From NCBI GenBank assembly GCA_965216695.1, contig OZ244212.1, positions 1,550,001 through 1,614,000 of the forward strand: a stretch of DNA of 64,000 nt. The letters run 5' to 3'. The DNA is from G965216695 sp965216695. Lineage in GTDB: Bacteria; Pseudomonadota; Gammaproteobacteria; Pseudomonadales; Azotimanducaceae. The translations under genes were made by a program, and so were the position numbers. Position 1 is the first letter of the stretch. Every line of letters starts with the position of its first letter. This document shows, piece after piece, positions 17,393 to 26,473 of this stretch. The notes under the pieces were generated by a model. The model saw only the letters and a program-made list of their open reading frames with translations, did not search any database and was not told where the DNA came from.

Positions 17393-18340
17393 ATGACAAA
17401 AGTATTCATCGACGGTCAGGCTGGCACGACCGGGCTCGAAATTGCGGCCCGGCTGCGCGCGCGCGCCGAGATCGAACTGCTGGAGATTGACGCCGCGCAC
17501 CGCAAGTGCGCGGACCATCGGCGAGCGCTGATGGACGCGGCAGACGTCACGCTGCTGTGTCTACCCGACGACGCCGCGCGCGAGGCCGCCGGCTTTGCAC
17601 CAGCCGGCGCACGACTACTGGACGCGAGTACCGCCCACCGGATAGATCGGGCGTGGACCTACGGTCTACCCGAAATGGCCCCCGAGCAGCGCGCCGCCAT
17701 CGCCAGCGCAACGCGTGTCAGCAACCCCGGGTGCTATCCCCAGGGTTTCATTCTGCTGATACGACCGCTGCTGCGGCTCGGCTGGCTCAACGCCCGCACA
17801 CCCGTCAGCGTGCACGCGGTGTCGGGGTATTCGGGCGGCGGGCACGCGATGATCGAGAAGTATGAAGTGTTTTCGAGCGCGCAACGGGACGCCTGGAATA
17901 CGCGACCGTACGCCTTGGGTCTTCAGCACAAACACGTTCCGGAAATGCACCAGTTCAGCGGGCTTGCGCAGGCGCCGCTATTCTCGCCCAGCGTCGGCAC
18001 CTACCGGCAGGGGATGCTGGTACAGATTCCATTGTTCATAAGTCAGTTCGAAAAAGCCGCATCCGTCGTGCGCGTGCACGATCTGCTGGCCGAAACCTAT
18101 AGCGACGAAACTCTGATCGATGTGCTGCCGCCGATGGCACCCGACGCGCTGGACGACGGCTATCTGAATCCCACTGCACTCAACCAGACCGATCGTCTGG
18201 AACTCATGGTATTCGGGAATGCACAACAACTGCTGCTGGTAGCGCGTTACGACAATCTCGGCAAGGGTGCCGCCGGTGCCGCCGTGCAGAACCTCAACTT
18301 GATGCTGGGCCTCGATGAGCGCCAGGGCATCGCAGCATGA
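17393..18340 (+). CDS. argC: N-acetyl-gamma-glutamyl-phosphate reductase, type 2
   Basis: 315 residues, the short type-2 ArgC length. It makes N-acetylglutamate semialdehyde with NADPH in arginine synthesis. The nucleotide-binding start FIDGQAGTTGLEI is clear, and the catalytic Cys114 lies in SNPGCYPQG. SGYSGGG and the later HVPEMH stretch complete the active-site region. A TACAAT box at 17353-17358 may be its promoter. It overlaps the downstream aminotransferase start by 4 nt. Confidence 0.95.
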   Translation: MTKVFIDGQAGTTGLEIAARLRARAEIELLEIDAAHRKCADHRRALMDAADVTLLCLPDDAAREAAGFAPAGARLLDASTAHRIDRAWTYGLPEMAPEQRAAIASATRVSNPGCYPQGFILLIRPLLRLGWLNARTPVSVHAVSGYSGGGHAMIEKYEVFSSAQRDAWNTRPYALGLQHKHVPEMHQFSGLAQAPLFSPSVGTYRQGMLVQIPLFISQFEKAASVVRVHDLLAETYSDETLIDVLPPMAPDALDDGYLNPTALNQTDRLELMVFGNAQQLLLVARYDNLGKGAAGAAVQNLNLMLGLDERQGIAA

Positions 18341-19629
18341 CCACGCGCGCACCGCTCGGCACCCTCGACGAGCCGACGCTACGCGGCGAGCGCAGTCGGT
18401 TACAGCAATCGCTCGAGCTGCAACGCGGCAACAGTCCCGCGCTGGACCTCACGCGCGGCAAACCCGCTGAAGACCAGCTCGCACTCTCGAACGCACTCGA
18501 CGAACAGATCGCGGGAAACTACCGAAGCCGCGACGGTGTCGATGTCCGCAACTACGGCGGATTGTTCGGACTGCCCGAAATTCGCGAACTGGGCGCACAG
18601 CTGCTGGAATCGCCCCCCGGGGCGGTGCTGGCGTACGGCAATTCGAGCCTGACACTGATGCACCTGGCGATGCAGACCGCGCTGCTGTACGGACTGTGGG
18701 GAGACGCGAGGCGATGGAACACAGTCGAGCGGCCGGCAGTGCTGGCACCCGTGCCGGGGTACGACCGGCATTTCGCGCTGTCCGAAGCACTGGGCGTCGA
18801 CATGGTCAACGTCGACATGACGGCTTCTGGGCCGGACATGGAAGCCGCGGAGCGCCTCGTGGCAGCGGATGCATCATTGAAAGGCATATGGTGCGTGCCC
18901 AAGTACGCCAATCCAACCGGCGTAACCTACGACACCGACACGGTTCGCCGGCTGGCAGCGTTGCCGCGGCACGCCCGCGCAGACGACTTCGTCATCTTCT
19001 GGGACAACGCCTACAGCGTCCACGATATCTACGATCCACCCGACGAACTATCGAGTATTTGGAACGCCTGCCACGACGCGGGCACAGAAGATCACCTCGT
19101 GCAGTTCGCATCCACGAGCAAGATCACGTTTGCCGGCGGGGGCGTCGCGTTTCTGGCGGCGTCGCCGACGTTGCTGGCCGCGTTCGAAAAACGTCTGTCA
19201 ACGATGACGATCGGTCCTGACAAGGTAAATCAGCTTCGCCACGCGCGGTTCCTGAACGGGCGCGTCCGCGAACACATGGCCGCGCACGCAGCGCTTTTGA
19301 AACCCAAGTTCGACCTCGTTCAGAAACTGCTGAAGGAAGGTCTCAGCGGACTGGAAATCGCTACCTGGACCGAACCCCGAGGCGGATACTTCGTAACGTT
19401 GCAGACCGAACCCGGAGTGGCCAGCGCCGTTGTGGCACTGGCTGCGAGCGTGGGCTTGAAACTGACGCCCGCCGGAGCGACGCACCCCTATGGCCGGGAC
19501 CCTGAAGACCGCTACGTACGCATTGCCCCAACCTACGCGACGCTCGACGAGCTGAAAGTCGCGATGGAGATTCTCGTTGACTGCGTGCAGCTCGCCACCA
19601 TCGAAACCCGCATGGCACAAACCACATGA
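18337..19629 (+). CDS. Class I PLP aminotransferase, aspartate-aminotransferase-like (Asp_aminotransf family)
   Basis: 430 residues. LDLTRGKPAEDQ and NYGGLFGLPEIR at the N-terminus, YANPTGVTYD and the PLP Lys in ASTSKITFAGGG identify the Asp_aminotransf (subgroup Ic-like) group, often annotated as MocR-like aminotransferase. Amino-acid substrate is likely aspartate or glutamate, but is not proven. Coupling to argC (4-nt overlap) hints at a role in nitrogen or arginine metabolism. The stop is 10 bp before rhlB. Confidence 0.88.
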   Translation: MTTRAPLGTLDEPTLRGERSRLQQSLELQRGNSPALDLTRGKPAEDQLALSNALDEQIAGNYRSRDGVDVRNYGGLFGLPEIRELGAQLLESPPGAVLAYGNSSLTLMHLAMQTALLYGLWGDARRWNTVERPAVLAPVPGYDRHFALSEALGVDMVNVDMTASGPDMEAAERLVAADASLKGIWCVPKYANPTGVTYDTDTVRRLAALPRHARADDFVIFWDNAYSVHDIYDPPDELSSIWNACHDAGTEDHLVQFASTSKITFAGGGVAFLAASPTLLAAFEKRLSTMTIGPDKVNQLRHARFLNGRVREHMAAHAALLKPKFDLVQKLLKEGLSGLEIATWTEPRGGYFVTLQTEPGVASAVVALAASVGLKLTPAGATHPYGRDPEDRYVRIAPTYATLDELKVAMEILVDCVQLATIETRMAQTT

Positions 19630-19639
19630 GCGATTGCAG

Positions 19640-20863
19640 ATGAACGATTGGACCCTCGACGATTTCAAGGTGCCCGAAGATCCCGAGCTCGATCGGTTTC
19701 ACGACTTTGCACTGCCGTTGCCGCTGATGCGGGCGATCGCAGATCTCGGATTCGAATACTGCACGCCGATTCAGAGCGCCGTGTTGCCGTTCAGTCTTGC
19801 CGACTACGACATTACCGGCCAGGCGCAGACGGGAACCGGCAAAACCGCGGCGTTTCTGATCTCGATCTTCACCCGCCTCTGGGAACAGCCGCGTAACCCG
19901 GTCGTCGGCAAACCCAGATCGCTGGTACTTGCGCCCACCCGAGAACTCGCGCTGCAGATCGAAGACGACGCAAACGGGCTGAATCGCTACTGCGGTCACG
20001 GCGTTCAGTGCGTCGTGGGCGGAATGGACCTGCAGAAACAACGCGACCGACTGCGCAACGAACCGGTAGACATACTCGTTGCCACCCCGGGCCGGCTGAT
20101 CGATTTCGTAAATCGCCGGGACGTGAGCCTGCGGTCCGTCGAAGTACTGGTAATCGACGAAGCCGATCGAATGCTCGATATGGGCTTCATTCCCGATGTC
20201 CGCCGCATCGTTTACCAGACCCCGCACAAACGTGAACGACAGACCCTGTTTTTCAGCGCAACCTTCAACGACGATGTAATGCGACTGGCCAACTCCTGGA
20301 CGCTTGATCCGGAAGAACTGATCATCGCGCCGGAACACGTCGCAACGGACACAGTGGATCAGCAATTCTGGCTGGTGGCCGAGGAGGACAAGGTTGACCT
20401 GCTCGCCGCGTTTCTCAAGCAGCACAGCGCCGCCGATCCCGACAACGACATGCTGCGCACGCTGACCTTTGCGAACCGTCGCGACCAGACACACGACCTG
20501 GCGCGTGATCTGGCGCGCCGCGGCATCGACTGCGAGGCCATAGCGGGCGATGTACCGCAACGCAAACGACTCAGCGTGTTGAACCGCTTCAAGAGCGGCA
20601 AGACGCCGCACCTGATCGCAACCGATGTCGCAGGACGCGGCATTCACGTGGACGGCATCAGCCATGTGGTCAACTACTGCCTGCCCGAAGACCCGGAGGA
20701 CTACGTGCATCGCATCGGACGGACCGGGCGTGCCGGAGCCAAGGGTACGAGCATCAGCCTGATTGCCGAATCGGACGCGTTCAATCTACCCGCCGTCGCC
20801 GAGTACACCGGTCAGGAAATCGCCTGCACACAGCCGCCCGTCGAACTCGTCGACACGCCGTGA
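19640..20863 (+). CDS. rhlB: DEAD-box RNA helicase, RhlB type
   Basis: 407 residues. Motifs in order: Q motif before PIQSAVLP, AQTGTGKT (motif I), PTRELA (Ia), TPGRLID (Ib), IDEADRML (II, DEAD), SATF (III), DVAGRGIH (V), HRIGRTGRAG (VI). It unwinds structured RNA; in E. coli RhlB works with the RNA degradosome. The RhlB name rests on the short C-terminus and on general resemblance; RhlE is the alternative. ATG at 19640 is chosen for the MNDWTLDDF start. The stop overlaps the next gene's GTG. Confidence 0.85.
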   Translation: MNDWTLDDFKVPEDPELDRFHDFALPLPLMRAIADLGFEYCTPIQSAVLPFSLADYDITGQAQTGTGKTAAFLISIFTRLWEQPRNPVVGKPRSLVLAPTRELALQIEDDANGLNRYCGHGVQCVVGGMDLQKQRDRLRNEPVDILVATPGRLIDFVNRRDVSLRSVEVLVIDEADRMLDMGFIPDVRRIVYQTPHKRERQTLFFSATFNDDVMRLANSWTLDPEELIIAPEHVATDTVDQQFWLVAEEDKVDLLAAFLKQHSAADPDNDMLRTLTFANRRDQTHDLARDLARRGIDCEAIAGDVPQRKRLSVLNRFKSGKTPHLIATDVAGRGIHVDGISHVVNYCLPEDPEDYVHRIGRTGRAGAKGTSISLIAESDAFNLPAVAEYTGQEIACTQPPVELVDTP

Positions 20864-21681
20864 CCCGGGTTGCCTGCGTACAGCTCTGCGCCACGCCCGA
20901 CTGGCAGGCGAACCTCGAATGCACGGCGCGTCTGGTAGGCGAAGCCCGGGACGGCGGCGCGGAGGTGGTGCTGCTCCCCGAGGCGTTTGCGTTTCTGGGA
21001 CCGGAGGCGGAAAAACGGAAGATTCTGGAACCGCTTCCGCGGGGCGGACCCATACTCGACCGCTGCCGCAGCATCGCGAATGAGCACCGGGTACACCTGA
21101 TACTCGGCGGCTTTCACGAAGACATTGGCGACCCCGACAAGTGCGCCAACACGCTCGTCCATATCGACCCCGCGGGCGGTATCGGCACGACGTACCGTAA
21201 AATTCACATGTTCGACATCGCGTTGGACGACGGCACTGCATTGAACGAATCCGCACGCACTGCTGCGGGATCGTGCGCAACGACCGCAGTCATGCCGTTC
21301 GGTGTGCTGGGCTTGAGCATCTGCTATGACCTGCGCTTTCCTTACCTGTACCAGCAACTGATCGACCTCGGCGCTATCGCGCTGTGCGTGCCTTCCGCAT
21401 TCACCAAACCAACCGGTGCCGCGCACTGGCATACGCTGCTGCGCGCACGCGCGATCGAATGCCAGTCCTACGTGCTTGCACCGGCACAGCACGGCCACCA
21501 CTTCGGCAAACGCCATTCCTATGGGCACAGCCTGATCATAGACCCTTGGGGCGAGGTGCTGGCTGAGCTTCCGGACGGCGACGGCGTCATCATCGCAGAC
21601 GTCGATCCGCAACGCGTCGCCGACGTACGCCGACAACTGCCGAGCCTGGACCACCGGCGCACGCTTACCGGCGCGCAATGA
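20860..21681 (+). CDS. Carbon-nitrogen hydrolase (nitrilase family, Nit1/Nit2-like amidase)
   Basis: 273 residues, cytoplasmic. The catalytic triad is complete: Glu41 in LLPEAFAF, Lys114 in TYRKIHMFD, Cys155 in GLSICYDLRFP. Related enzymes cleave omega-amides such as deaminated glutathione. The GTG start overlaps the rhlB stop (GTGA), and the stop overlaps hisC (ATGA), so it sits in a tightly coupled run. Confidence 0.93.
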   Translation: MTRVACVQLCATPDWQANLECTARLVGEARDGGAEVVLLPEAFAFLGPEAEKRKILEPLPRGGPILDRCRSIANEHRVHLILGGFHEDIGDPDKCANTLVHIDPAGGIGTTYRKIHMFDIALDDGTALNESARTAAGSCATTAVMPFGVLGLSICYDLRFPYLYQQLIDLGAIALCVPSAFTKPTGAAHWHTLLRARAIECQSYVLAPAQHGHHFGKRHSYGHSLIIDPWGEVLAELPDGDGVIIADVDPQRVADVRRQLPSLDHRRTLTGAQ

Positions 21682-22757
21682 CGTTCGAGCGCCCCAACAT
21701 TCACGCGATGGAGGGTTATACGCCCGGTGAGCAACCGGGGGATGGCGCGACGATCAAACTCAATACCAATGAGAATCCGTACCCGCCGAGCCCCGCGGTG
21801 CAGGCTGCAGTCTGCGACTACGACACCGGCGCGCTACGCACCTACCCACCACCCACAGCCGATCCGCTACGCGATGCCCTCGCGCGTTTGCACGGCGTCG
21901 GGCGCGAAAACATTGTGATTACTCACGGCGGCGACGAAGGGTTGCGACTGGCAATGACGACCTTCGTGGAACCCCGGTCCGTGTTCGGCATGGCGACGCC
22001 CAGCTACTCGCTGTATTCGGTGTTGGCGGAAGTCCAGGACGCATCGATCTATCCGGTATCGCTCGACGACGACTTCAACTACCCGGACGATTTCGCACAA
22101 CGCCTAAACGCCGCCGGCGCGTGCCTGACTTGTATCGTCAACCCACATGCGCCATCCGGCCGTTTGTTACCGCCGGAGTCGCTTGCGCAACTGGCGCGCG
22201 CGCTCGACAAAGTGCTTCTCATCGACGAAGCGTACGTCGACTTCGTTGACCCATCCCTGAAGCACGATGCGGTCCGGCTGATTGACGCGCACGACAACGT
22301 ACTGTTGCTCCGCACCTTTTCCAAAGGCTACTCCCTCGCCGGCTTGCGTCTGGGTTACCTGATCGGTCCGGAAAACCTGATCGGCCCGATCGTCAGCAAA
22401 ACTCGCGACAGCTACAACGTGGATCACATTTCCCAAACGATTGGCCTGGCCGCCATCAGCGACTGGGACTATGCAGAGCGCACATGGGAGGCCGTACGCG
22501 ACGCCCGCGACACGCTCACGATCGCGCTGGAGGGCTTCGGCTTCGGTGTCGAACCGTCGCAAACGAACTTCCTGCTCGCGCGCACCGCCCGTGAGCACCC
22601 GTTGACTGCCGCGGCGCTGTATCAGGCGCTGAAGCAGCGCGGGATTCTCGTGCGCTACTTCAACGTGCGCATGATGCAGGATCGGCTACGCATCACCATC
22701 GGCACGCCCGAACAGAACAGCGCGCTGATCGCAGCGCTGGAGGAGCTGCTTTCATGA
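21678..22757 (+). CDS. hisC: Histidinol-phosphate aminotransferase
   Basis: 359 residues. It transfers the amino group from glutamate to imidazole-acetol phosphate in histidine synthesis. LNTNENPYPPSP at the N-terminus, THGGDEGLRLA, NPHAPSGR and the PLP Lys216 in RTFSKGYSLAGLRLGY are the family signatures. It is separated from any other his gene in this window, so a paralogue acting on another amino acid remains possible. The stop overlaps the cupin gene. Confidence 0.9.
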   Translation: MTFERPNIHAMEGYTPGEQPGDGATIKLNTNENPYPPSPAVQAAVCDYDTGALRTYPPPTADPLRDALARLHGVGRENIVITHGGDEGLRLAMTTFVEPRSVFGMATPSYSLYSVLAEVQDASIYPVSLDDDFNYPDDFAQRLNAAGACLTCIVNPHAPSGRLLPPESLAQLARALDKVLLIDEAYVDFVDPSLKHDAVRLIDAHDNVLLLRTFSKGYSLAGLRLGYLIGPENLIGPIVSKTRDSYNVDHISQTIGLAAISDWDYAERTWEAVRDARDTLTIALEGFGFGVEPSQTNFLLARTAREHPLTAAALYQALKQRGILVRYFNVRMMQDRLRITIGTPEQNSALIAALEELLS

Positions 22758-23266
22758 CCGAAGCGCGCAACCGCTACTACCTGGCAAACCGTGACATCGA
22801 CCGGTTGGCCGAGCGCGAACACCGCCATCAGTTCAACAGCAACGCCGTGCGCAGATCGCGACCGCTGAGTCGTCTCCTCGGGATGGAGCAGATCGGCGTA
22901 CATCTGGTCCGTCTCGAACCGGGTCTGGACAGCACCCAGTATCACTGGCACAGCGCAGACGAAGAGTTTCTGTACATTCTGTCCGGGCAAGGGGAAGCGC
23001 GGGTGGGCGACGATGTGTTCCTCTGCAGCGCTGGCGACTTCTTCGGTTTCCCGGCCGACGGCGTAGCGCACGCACTTCACAACAACGGCGAAACCGATCT
23101 GGTCTATCTGATGGGCGGTACGCGCCATCCGCACGACGCCGTTCACTATCCCGACATACGTCGCACGATGTACAAGTCTCCCGGACGGCGCACCTGGGCC
23201 GACTGGGATGATCTGCACGATCTGAGCGATCATCCGGACCTGAGCGACCCAACCGGCACACGCTGA
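22754..23266 (+). CDS. Cupin-domain protein
   Basis: 170 residues with one cupin barrel. Motif 1 is YHWHSADEEFLYILSGQGEARVGD (here cut short to its core HWH-EEFLYI), motif 2 is FPADGVAHALHN, so the two-His, Glu, His metal site appears intact. A charged C-terminal tail of Asp/His-rich residues follows. The substrate is unknown. It overlaps hisC by 4 nt and lies 3 nt before the rhomboid gene. Confidence 0.85.
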   Translation: MTEARNRYYLANRDIDRLAEREHRHQFNSNAVRRSRPLSRLLGMEQIGVHLVRLEPGLDSTQYHWHSADEEFLYILSGQGEARVGDDVFLCSAGDFFGFPADGVAHALHNNGETDLVYLMGGTRHPHDAVHYPDIRRTMYKSPGRRTWADWDDLHDLSDHPDLSDPTGTR

Positions 23267-23269
23267 ACG

Positions 23270-24031
23270 ATGTTTCCACTACGCGACGAAAACCCGTTGC
23301 AACGCACACCCTACGCAACAATCGCGCTCATCGCGATTAACGCCTTCGTATGGATCGTGGTACAGGGATTGGGGAGCGAAACCGCGCTGCTGGAATCGTT
23401 CTGCCGCCACGCGCTGATACCAGCAGACCTACTCGCAAACGTCCTGCCGGGTACCAACGCGCCGTTCGGACCGGGTGTTGTCTGTCAGCTGGATGGGACA
23501 CCCGACTACACGACACTCGTGAAGTCCATGTTCATGCACGGTGGATGGCTGCACATACTGGGCAATATGTGGTTTCTCTGGGTATTCGGCGACAACATCG
23601 AGGACTCGATGGGACCCACCCGATTCGTCGCCTTCTATCTCCTGTGCGGTCTCGCCGCCGCCGCGGCACAGATCGTGACCGATACCCAAAGCATGATCCC
23701 GATGGTCGGCGCGAGCGGCGCAATCGGCGGCGTCATGGGAGCCTACGCGTTGCTCTTTCCACGGAACCGCATCCACACCCTGATTTTTCTGGGTTTTTTC
23801 ATCACTACCGTCGCGGTCCCCGCGGTGTTCATGTTGGGATACTGGTTTCTGCTGCAGCTCGTGCAGGGCGTTCCCGCGCTCGGCTCGAGCGGCGGGGGTG
23901 TCGCGTTCTGGGCCCATATCGGTGGCTTCGTTGCCGGCGTCGCTCTGATTCATCCCTTCAAGCGCAACGACTACTATTCGGCGCACCGCGCCCATACCCG
24001 TCCACTGCCGTCGCGCCACCGCTGGTTTTGA
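23270..24031 (+). CDS. Rhomboid-family intramembrane serine protease
   Basis: 253 residues with six or seven membrane helices. The catalytic pair is Ser149 in GASGAIGG and His216 in FWAHIGG; the MFMHGGWLHILGNMWFLW loop/helix is typical. It cleaves membrane-embedded substrates inside the inner membrane. This is the Rhomboid_SP/YqgP-like long-loop form with an inserted first periplasmic loop (45-80) carrying two cysteines, Cys45 and Cys72. Confidence 0.93.
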   Translation: MFPLRDENPLQRTPYATIALIAINAFVWIVVQGLGSETALLESFCRHALIPADLLANVLPGTNAPFGPGVVCQLDGTPDYTTLVKSMFMHGGWLHILGNMWFLWVFGDNIEDSMGPTRFVAFYLLCGLAAAAAQIVTDTQSMIPMVGASGAIGGVMGAYALLFPRNRIHTLIFLGFFITTVAVPAVFMLGYWFLLQLVQGVPALGSSGGGVAFWAHIGGFVAGVALIHPFKRNDYYSAHRAHTRPLPSRHRWF

Positions 24032-24062
24032 GCTACACACACGTAACAGAAGGAAAACAGCA

Positions 24063-24968
24063 ATGACTCAACTTCCCGCCGTAAGCCTGGCCGCGGTACC
24101 CGGACGCCGCGAGCCAATACTGGAATTCGCGCGGCAGTTCGAAGACCGCGGATTCCCCGGAATTTACGCACCGAGCCTCGGCGACAATCTGTCGTTGTGT
24201 CTCGCAATCGCGATGGTGACCGAGCGTATTGACATCGGTACATCCATCACGCCTATCTACACGCGCCTGCCGCAGGACTTTGCGCAAATGGCCGCATTCA
24301 TTCACGAGGTTTCCCACGGACGGTTCCGTTTCGGTATTGGCGTCAGCCACGCGCCGGCAATGGACCGACTGGGCGTCCAACGCGGCAAACCCCTTGCAGA
24401 CATGCGCCGATTCGTCGACGAACTGAAGGCGGTTCCGCGAGTAGGCGATCTACCACCCCTGGTACTTGCGACGTTGCGAAGCCGGATGATCGCGCTGGCC
24501 GAGGAAATCGGTGACGGGATGGTCTTCGCGAACGGCGCCCGCTCGCACATGGCAACGTCCCTCGCCGTTCTGAACGACGACGCCCGTACCAACGATGCGT
24601 TTTTCATCGGCAATATGATCCCCACCTGCATCAGTGACGACGAGCAGGCCGCCATGGCCGTAAACCGCCGCACGTTGACCGGGTACGCGATGCTGCCGAA
24701 TTACAGAAACTACTGGATCGAGGCCGGCTACGAAGAAGAGATGAACGGTGTCGCCCGGGCGATGGCTGACGGGGAACTGGAGCGCATTCCGGAGTGCCTT
24801 TCCGACCGCTGGCTTGCCGACACGACGCTCTTCGGCTCCGCGTCCAAGGTGCGCGAAGGTATAGAGGCATGGTTCGACAGCGGCATAAAAACACCCATCA
24901 TCGTTCCGTCGAGCGCTCAGGGGAATCAAATTGCCGCGCTGAACGAGTTCCTCGCGCTGTGGGATTGA
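24063..24968 (+). CDS. LLM-class flavin-dependent oxidoreductase
   Basis: 301 residues, a luciferase-like TIM barrel. The core RFRFGIGVSHAPAMDRLGV and the early FEDRGFPGIYAPS strand match F420- or FMN-using members. Cofactor and substrate cannot be told from sequence. The start has GAAGGAAA 9 nt upstream. It follows the rhomboid gene by 31 nt and precedes sixA by 4 nt. Confidence 0.85.
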   Translation: MTQLPAVSLAAVPGRREPILEFARQFEDRGFPGIYAPSLGDNLSLCLAIAMVTERIDIGTSITPIYTRLPQDFAQMAAFIHEVSHGRFRFGIGVSHAPAMDRLGVQRGKPLADMRRFVDELKAVPRVGDLPPLVLATLRSRMIALAEEIGDGMVFANGARSHMATSLAVLNDDARTNDAFFIGNMIPTCISDDEQAAMAVNRRTLTGYAMLPNYRNYWIEAGYEEEMNGVARAMADGELERIPECLSDRWLADTTLFGSASKVREGIEAWFDSGIKTPIIVPSSAQGNQIAALNEFLALWD

Positions 24969-24972
24969 GCCG

Positions 24973-25485
24973 TTGTCCGATCGCAGCGTCTGGTTGATCC
25001 GCCACGCGAAATCGTCCTGGCGTGAACCCGTTCCGAGCGACCACGATCGGCCGTTGAACGCTCGCGGCCGACGGGATGGCGAGCGCATGGCCACGTGGCT
25101 CGCCTCCCAGTCCAAGACGCCGGAGTGGCTCTGGGTATCATCTGCTCGTCGGGCCAGGGAAACTGCGCAATTTGTACTGCGCGGACTCGCCCTCGACGAG
25201 CAATCGTGCGAACACACGCGCGCGGAGCTCTATCACGCGTCGACGCATACGTTGCTGGAAACGCTGCGCGCGACGCCGGAGACCGTAACGCGCGTGGCAA
25301 TCGTGGCCCACAATCCCGGCCTTACGCATTTGACCAACCAACTGGCCGGGGACCACGTAACGGACAACTTGCCTACCTTCGGTATAGCGCGGTTCGACTA
25401 CTCCGGCGACTGGCCCGAATTCCGGCCCGCAGCCGCCCGGTTGAGACGACTGACAAGCCCGAAAACGGTCCCTCCACCGGCATAG
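24973..25485 (+). CDS. sixA: Phosphohistidine phosphatase SixA-like (histidine phosphatase superfamily)
   Basis: 170 residues. The phospho-histidine motif WLIRHAKSSW is at the N-terminus, NARGRRDGERMA follows, and the second catalytic His is in VAHNPGLTH. Relatives dephosphorylate phosphohistidine in phosphorelays or the nitrogen PTS. The start is a TTG, 4 nt after the LLM gene. The stop codon lies inside the left arm of the shared hairpin at 25478-25515. Confidence 0.9.
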   Translation: MSDRSVWLIRHAKSSWREPVPSDHDRPLNARGRRDGERMATWLASQSKTPEWLWVSSARRARETAQFVLRGLALDEQSCEHTRAELYHASTHTLLETLRATPETVTRVAIVAHNPGLTHLTNQLAGDHVTDNLPTFGIARFDYSGDWPEFRPAAARLRRLTSPKTVPPPA

Positions 25486-25515
25486 CAGGCTGTTGTTCAA
25501 CAGCCTGCTATGCCG
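25478..25515. terminator. Bidirectional hairpin shared by two convergent genes
   Basis: Eighteen bases (25478-25495) are the exact reverse complement of 25498-25515. It forms a stem of about 17 bp with a 4-nt loop. The sixA stop (25483-25485) and the rsmB-like stop (25508-25510) lie symmetrically in the two arms. There is no long T-run, but the stem is strong enough to stop or protect both transcripts. Confidence 0.8.
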
Positions 25516-26446
25516 CTTTAACAATCACACACACGAACATGCCACCGAACGTTGCATCGGGAATGATGCGTACGGCGCCAGCCATAGCCGATGGAAACTC
25601 GCGCCCGCCATAGTGCGCAAGTCCGGCAACGGTCGTTATGTCCGGATAGCGCTGCTGCGCTTCGAGCGGTGCGATTGATGCACCTGCTTCCCGGCGCAGC
25701 AGATAGGCCACCACCCCTTCGTTCTCCTCCGGCGCGAACGAACACGTGCAGTACACCAGCCGGCCTCCGGGTTTTAGCGCACGGTACGCCGATCGCATCA
25801 GACCCCGCTGCTTGCGAACGCTCTCCGCAATCTTGCGCGACGACCAATGTGCGAACGTCTCGGGACGATCGGGTCGGATACGGGCTTCGGATGAACAGGG
25901 CGCGTCCAACAGCACGCGGTCGAAACGTTGCGGCACCTTACGGCCGATGCTGCGCCCGTCCGCGAGATAGCTTTGCGCGATCGTAACGCCGCAACGTTCC
26001 AGATTCGCTTTCATACGATGAAACCGCCTGCGTCCCGGTTCCACCGCCGCGATCCGGCCACGATTGCTCATCGCGTTGGCAATCACCACCGTTTTACCGC
26101 CGGGCGCTGCCGCAAGATCCAGAATTTCCTCGCCCGGTGCCGCGTCCAGACTCTGGGCCGCAACCACGCTGGAGGGATCCATTGGATACCAGACGCCGGC
26201 AGTTGTCGCCGGGTGTCGGGTCAGCGAGTCACGATCTCCGGGGCCCACCACGCGCAGCCGACCGGCAAATCCTTTGACTTCACACCCCGGCAGAGGCACT
26301 TGTTCCCCATTTGCAACCAGCGCGTTGCACCAGTAACCCTGATTGCGAGGCGAAGTCAGCGTCGTTTCAATACGCTTGGCCAGATCGTCCGGGTAGATGA
26401 CCCGCAAGCGCTCCAGGAAGAGCCGTAGCCGATGGTCGCTGTGCAT
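25508..26446 (-). CDS. RsmB/RsmF-type rRNA (cytosine-C5) methyltransferase (NOL1/NOP2/Sun)
   Basis: 312 residues. It methylates a cytosine in RNA using SAM. The SAM site begins DLAAAPGGKT, and the two catalytic cysteines are in DAPCSSEAR and VYCTCSFAPEEN. The C-terminus is short, so it is closer to compact RsmF/NSUN6-like proteins without the PUA domain of RsmF; which rRNA or tRNA base is modified is not clear. ATG at 26446 is chosen over a longer frame. It is divergent from the VOC gene with only 27 bp between starts. Confidence 0.88.
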   Translation of the reverse strand: MHSDHRLRLFLERLRVIYPDDLAKRIETTLTSPRNQGYWCNALVANGEQVPLPGCEVKGFAGRLRVVGPGDRDSLTRHPATTAGVWYPMDPSSVVAAQSLDAAPGEEILDLAAAPGGKTVVIANAMSNRGRIAAVEPGRRRFHRMKANLERCGVTIAQSYLADGRSIGRKVPQRFDRVLLDAPCSSEARIRPDRPETFAHWSSRKIAESVRKQRGLMRSAYRALKPGGRLVYCTCSFAPEENEGVVAYLLRREAGASIAPLEAQQRYPDITTVAGLAHYGGREFPSAMAGAVRIIPDATFGGMFVCVIVKAA

Positions 26447-26473
26447 GACTAACCTGAACAGGCCCAAAATCCG

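Noticed and set aside
19361..20710. 449-codon open frame antisense to rhlB
   Set aside because: Opposite strand of a helicase with every DEAD-box motif.
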